A stretch of 64,000 nt of DNA, taken from contig NZ_JADYWU010000001.1 in the NCBI RefSeq assembly GCF_015864665.1, positions 620,001 to 684,000 of the forward strand, in the 5' to 3' direction. The notes under the pieces were generated by a model. It made no database searches and had not been told where the DNA came from. It saw only the letters and a program-made list of their open reading frames with translations. The stretch's first letter is position 1, and each line of letters opens with the position of its first letter. The DNA comes from Salinibacterium sp. SWN167 (GTDB lineage: Bacteria; Actinomycetota; Actinomycetes; Actinomycetales; Microbacteriaceae). This document shows, piece after piece, positions 61,158-64,000 of this stretch. The position numbers and the translations under genes were made by a program.

Positions 61158-62234
61158 GCGAAGTTCGTGCCTTTCGGTGAGCGTTACAGGAGGTGTAAAG
61201 GGAGGGGATGCAAATTTCGCGCGTTGGAGGTGCGAGTGCTGTGACAGTGCCGCGCGGTCACTGTTGGTTTTCCGGGCCACCTCTCGCATGGCCAATAGCC
61301 GGAGGGCTACGGCGATGCTTGGAGTGTCGGCTGAGTCGTCGAGAGTGGTCGCATAGATGCGTCGACGAAGTTTGGGCTGCAGCTCGAGGGCCACGACGCC
61401 ATCGGGCAGGGTGGTGGTGGCGAGAGCAAGTTCGGAGAGAAAGGTGACGCCGATCCCGGATGCCACGAGCGCAAGGGCTGCGCCGGTGGTCGTCACATCG
61501 TGCCGCAGCGTGGGCTTCTCGCCGAGGGGGGTCGCGACGGCAACAAGCTGCTCGGTGCAGGTAGCCGGGCCGCCGATCCACGTGAACGGAAGAAGCCCCG
61601 CGACACTCGCTGACGCGCCGAGCTGATCGGCGGCGGCTTGAGGCACGATTGCGAGCACGTTTTCGGAGAGCAGGAAGCGCGAGCGCAGTCCCTCCGGGCT
61701 TGTGTGCGAGCTCGATGCGATGGTGTGGTCGCTTGCGTAGCGGTAGTCGAGGGCGATATCGGCGCGACCTTCGGCGACGGCGCTGAGGGCGGCATCCGGT
61801 GCTGCTTCGCTGAATTCGACGTGGATGCCCGGAAACTCGCGATCGAGGCGAGAGAGTAGCGGTGCGATGATGCTGGCGACGGCGGCGGGGAACGCGGCAA
61901 GCCGCACGGCGCCCCGGTCGAGACCGAGGTGCGCGGTGAGGTCGCTTGCGGCGGCGGTAACGGCGGCATCGATGCGGGGCGCGTGGCGGGCAAGCAGGGC
62001 GCCGGCTTCGGTGAGTTCCATGCCACGCGGCGTGCGGGCGACGAGGGCGATGTTCAGCCGGGCTTCGCTGCGCTTGAGGTGCTGGGTGATGGCGGGCTGG
62101 CTGAAACCAAGTCGGCGAGCGGCTGCCGAAACGCTACCGGTCTCTTGGATGGCAACGAGGATGCGCAGCATGTGGAGGTCGAGCGCACGCGTCAGTTCGT
62201 CAAGGGTGGCGGTGTCGTGCGGTGCGTCCTTCAT
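59562..62234 (-). CDS. Fused open frame: LysR-type regulator read through into oligopeptide-binding lipoprotein
   Basis: One 890-residue frame holds two complete proteins. Residues 1-312 are a LysR regulator: helix-turn-helix LVAIQETGSVSAAARRLGFS and QPAITQHLKRSEARL, then an effector domain (GAVRLAAFPAAVASIIAPLL, LVASGIGVTFLSELAL). Residues 313-359 (REVARKTNSD to RHELR) look like translated intergenic sequence. From residue 360 a lipoprotein signal with LLLAGCATSS begins the solute-binding protein. No stop codon separates them. Either the LysR stop was lost by mutation and the lipoprotein is mainly made from its own internal start, or both are translated and some fusion is made. A sequencing error hiding the LysR stop is the trivial explanation. 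Confidence 0.6.
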   Translation of the reverse strand: MKDAPHDTATLDELTRALDLHMLRILVAIQETGSVSAAARRLGFSQPAITQHLKRSEARLNIALVARTPRGMELTEAGALLARHAPRIDAAVTAAASDLTAHLGLDRGAVRLAAFPAAVASIIAPLLSRLDREFPGIHVEFSEAAPDAALSAVAEGRADIALDYRYASDHTIASSSHTSPEGLRSRFLLSENVLAIVPQAAADQLGASASVAGLLPFTWIGGPATCTEQLVAVATPLGEKPTLRHDVTTTGAALALVASGIGVTFLSELALATTTLPDGVVALELQPKLRRRIYATTLDDSADTPSIAVALRLLAMREVARKTNSDRAALSQHSHLQRAKFASPPFTPPVTLTERHELRMRSTNSTLAKGARASTVAVAASALLLAGCATSSTPTGDGNIDTITVALPGSLSSLYVGAESGILNYYIASITQEGLVSIDADGALQPGLAESWDQPDDVTYVYELRDDAMFQDGTPVTADDVVFSLEQARDETSSPGLSYYLGGVESVEKTGDLEVTVTLSAPDAAFAANMSTGGAAFITSQKFWEENNGEVGTSSALLLGSGPYKVTEFVPDSHVNFERVDTWWGDLPEVKNINVKFIPDEGTRLLAAQSGDIDVAFNVPLAQSTQWEDLDNMRVDYVNDLSYVGMYFNTALEPFNDPKVREAFAHSVDRTTIVDKLLRGHGEVATAIATPESLGSVYSADDARDLLATIPQYDFDLDAAAAALAASDHPDGFETDILFPSTGPQLGTAAQSLAENLSKIGITLNVREVPVEEWLASLEQDSSYGVGLMWYFSTLGDPAEVSTYMLGDYNISNYENPEVLSLFERIGAETDPSARIDLLIEAETLQAEDIISVPLWWGQSATAFSNDIDMSSYSSFAFISSWPTLLTPAG

Positions 62235-62286
62235 AACGACACCTTATGGGTAAACAGCACCTGCATAACGTTACAGAATGATTAAC
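62232..62286. promoter_or_regulatory. LysR-type operator candidates in the divergent region
   Basis: CATAA-N7-TTATG at 62232-62248 is a perfect inverted repeat containing the T-N11-A pattern of LysR sites, and it covers the regulator's own start codon. A second repeat, GTTA-N9-TAAC, starts at 62270. Together they suggest autoregulation. Confidence 0.4.
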
Positions 62287-62357
62287 TTTGGCTATGGGGC
62301 GCGACGCAGCCCTTTCGGGGGCGGGCCGAATCGCGACCGGAAAAGTACTCTTAAATC

Positions 62358-63425
62358 ATGACAAGTTCTCGACGCCTGCCCGCACTCCTCTCGGGCGCCG
62401 TAGCTCTTTCCCTCGTTTTGAGCGGTTGCTCACTGATCGAGCAGGCCGTGACCTCAGCAGGGGAGGGGGTAATTGCTCACGCTGCGCTGTCTCGGATGGT
62501 TTCAGAGCTGGCGGAACTAGAGGGTGTGAACGAGGCGTCGTACGACTACACGAGCGATTCCGCGTCAAGGAATGTGGGGGACGTCAGCGTGATAGCGACG
62601 CCGGAGGTCCACAGCGCCCAGCTGGAGCGAATTGCTGAACAATTTCGCGGGGGCTATACCGGTGTCGAGCAAGCCGCGTTCTTGCCGCGCTTCACACTGG
62701 AGCTCGCCGACAATCCGGCCGGAGCTCTAGAGACACAGGGTCTTCCTGAGTCTGCTGAAGCCTTTGTGGCAAATTTTGAGTTCTGGCGAGCGGTGTCCAC
62801 CGCAGCGGGGACCGAGCTCAGCGTAAACGTGCAGACCGTCGACGGCTTCGGCGGGAATTCACGCTCAGTTTTCGTTCCAGATGAATCAGATTTCGATGCG
62901 GCGGCAGACCGTGTCGTGGAAAATTACGCAGCGCTACAACAGCTCGCGAGCGAATCTGAGCCGAACCGCACGAGCTGGTTTGTGGCCGGCATTTATTCGC
63001 CAGAGGAACTCGCTCCGCTTGAGTTTGTGGAACTCGTTACCGATCTTCGCGCAGTGATCCCGTTGCGGGATAACTCGAAGGTTGGTGACTCAAGCTTTGG
63101 CGACGCGGACTATCCGGAAGGGTTCACGGCCACATGGGCAACCCCCGGAGTGCTTGACGGGATCTCCGAGATTTCTGTTTCGAGCAACGAGTATTCCGAT
63201 GAGGCGTGGCAGAAGGCACTTGCAGCTGCGACTCGCACTGGGCAGTTCGAGAACGTCAACTTTCTCTTTCGCGCGGGCGACCGCGGCTTCAGCTTCCATA
63301 CCTCCGCGTGTAGCGGATTAGTGGAGGCTGCTGCCAACGACGACATTTTCTTCCAGGCTGTTTCCTCCTCCGGAGCACAGCTTGCTCTCGGCGCTGGCCC
63401 CGGCGTGTGCTTCCCCGAGCAGTGA
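62358..63425 (+). CDS. Putative lipoprotein (355 aa), unknown
   Basis: ATG start, lipoprotein signal LLSGAVALSLVLSGCSLIEQ. The mature protein has two similar alpha/beta halves, with EASYDYTSDSASRNVGDVSV and NFEFWRAVSTAAGTELSVNV. A Cys pair near the end (TSACSGLVE and GPGVCFPEQ) could form a disulfide. The next gene encodes a related protein (FNYWRALEQALGAEL). No known family recognised. It is divergent from the LysR-type gene. Confidence 0.65.
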   Translation: MTSSRRLPALLSGAVALSLVLSGCSLIEQAVTSAGEGVIAHAALSRMVSELAELEGVNEASYDYTSDSASRNVGDVSVIATPEVHSAQLERIAEQFRGGYTGVEQAAFLPRFTLELADNPAGALETQGLPESAEAFVANFEFWRAVSTAAGTELSVNVQTVDGFGGNSRSVFVPDESDFDAAADRVVENYAALQQLASESEPNRTSWFVAGIYSPEELAPLEFVELVTDLRAVIPLRDNSKVGDSSFGDADYPEGFTATWATPGVLDGISEISVSSNEYSDEAWQKALAAATRTGQFENVNFLFRAGDRGFSFHTSACSGLVEAAANDDIFFQAVSSSGAQLALGAGPGVCFPEQ

Positions 63426-63477
63426 CGCCGATAGCGGTCCGGGGTGGCTTCGCGACGGCAAAAGAAGAGGATGAGCA

Positions 63478-64000
63478 TTGAGTTTTCAGCGGCGGATTGT
63501 GAGCGCACTGGCGGCGCTGTCGTTACTTGTTCCCGCGCTGGCGGGGTGCTCGTTCATGAACGATGACGCAACCGATCTTGACAGTGCCGGGCTGGTCGCG
63601 TCGTACGAGGAGTTCCTTGCCGAGAGTGCCACTCAACTAAGGGAAATTGAGGGCATCGGGGAAGTCTCGCAAGCCCCGATCTCGGGTGCGTTGTGGGATA
63701 GCTCCGTCATGATCGATGTCGAGGTGAGTGAGGAGTTCGCTGAGGCCCAAACGGTTGCCGTCGTCGAAACGCTGCGCCGGGTATCCGACAGCTATCCCTT
63801 GTACGGCATCCCGGTAGCGTTCACGATTCGGGTGGCGGGAGAATCCAGCGGTCGTTTTCGGGTGGCCGGCCTCGGACTTCACCCAGACTTCGTCATCAGC
63901 AACTTCAACTATTGGCGAGCGCTCGAGCAAGCGCTCGGCGCTGAGCTGACGATGGTGCTGTTAACCGACGACTACGACGAGGTTTCGTACGCGCGAATCA
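63478..64000 (+). CDS. Putative lipoprotein, related to the preceding one (3' end outside window)
   Basis: TTG start with GAAGAGG upstream; the frame is open to the window end (174 residues visible). Signal MSFQRRIVSALAALSLLVPA is followed by LAGCS. The body (QLREIEGIGEVSQAPISGAL, VMIDVEVSEEFAEAQTV, FVISNFNYWRALEQALGAEL) matches the layout of the preceding protein, so the two are tandem paralogues. Confidence 0.6.
   Translation, partial: MSFQRRIVSALAALSLLVPALAGCSFMNDDATDLDSAGLVASYEEFLAESATQLREIEGIGEVSQAPISGALWDSSVMIDVEVSEEFAEAQTVAVVETLRRVSDSYPLYGIPVAFTIRVAGESSGRFRVAGLGLHPDFVISNFNYWRALEQALGAELTMVLLTDDYDEVSYARI

Overview
The window is a high-GC chromosome segment of an actinobacterium, most likely of the family Microbacteriaceae. 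The grounds are the syntenic block ftsH-folE-folP-folB-folK-DUF3180-PH-PH-DUF2520-panC-lysS, the RipA/CwlM-like coiled-coil M23 endopeptidases, the lipoprotein-based sugar ABC locus with a LacI regulator, frequent GTG/TTG starts and many 4-nt ATGA overlaps. No plasmid, integrase or transposase genes are seen.

Layout. 1-1542: 3' part of an acyl-CoA oxidase gene. 1647-8439: mixed region with a decayed copy (1647-2556) and an intact copy (6889-7920) of a formylglycine-generating enzyme. Between them lie a lipoprotein, an alpha/beta hydrolase, a DHA2-type MFS exporter, a TspO-like membrane protein and a 43-residue membrane peptide. 8471-9164: a 13-bp tandem repeat followed by a frameshifted lipoprotein gene. 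9294-26302: the most notable part, a LuxR-type regulator with a degenerate receiver domain, divergent from a 14-gene operon of about 16 kb that encodes a contractile phage-tail-like particle. It contains sheath, tube, a 1007-residue protein in the tape-measure position, hub, PAAR-like tip, gp25-like wedge, J-like wedge, I-like protein and a terminal fibre-like protein. An ORF encoding a polymorphic-toxin-like nuclease with a C-terminal DNA-binding helix-hairpin-helix is embedded in it by ATGA overlaps. There are no capsid, portal, terminase, integrase or lysis genes, and I see no AAA+ ATPase or LysM protein, which known extracellular contractile injection systems usually carry.

26404-26779: three tRNA genes (Phe, Asp, Glu) and a terminator on the minus strand. 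27038-29805: two paralogous secreted M23 peptidases with a shared upstream promoter element. 29857-45102: housekeeping genes (SDR, ppa, tilS, hpt, beta-lactamase-like hydrolase, ftsH, folate genes, DUF3180, two PH-domain proteins, DUF2520, panC, lysS) ending in three very small membrane proteins.

45199-53877: a galactoside utilisation locus with a LacI regulator, three operator-like palindromes, GH42 beta-galactosidase, two sugar permeases, a binding lipoprotein and GH36 alpha-galactosidase. It has no ATPase gene, so it probably borrows a shared one. 53883-62234 (minus): an oligopeptide-type ABC importer with a fused double ATPase, a C39-like cysteine peptidase and a pirin. At its head a LysR regulator is open in frame, without a stop codon, into the binding lipoprotein. 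62358-64000: two related lipoproteins of unknown function, the second cut by the window end.
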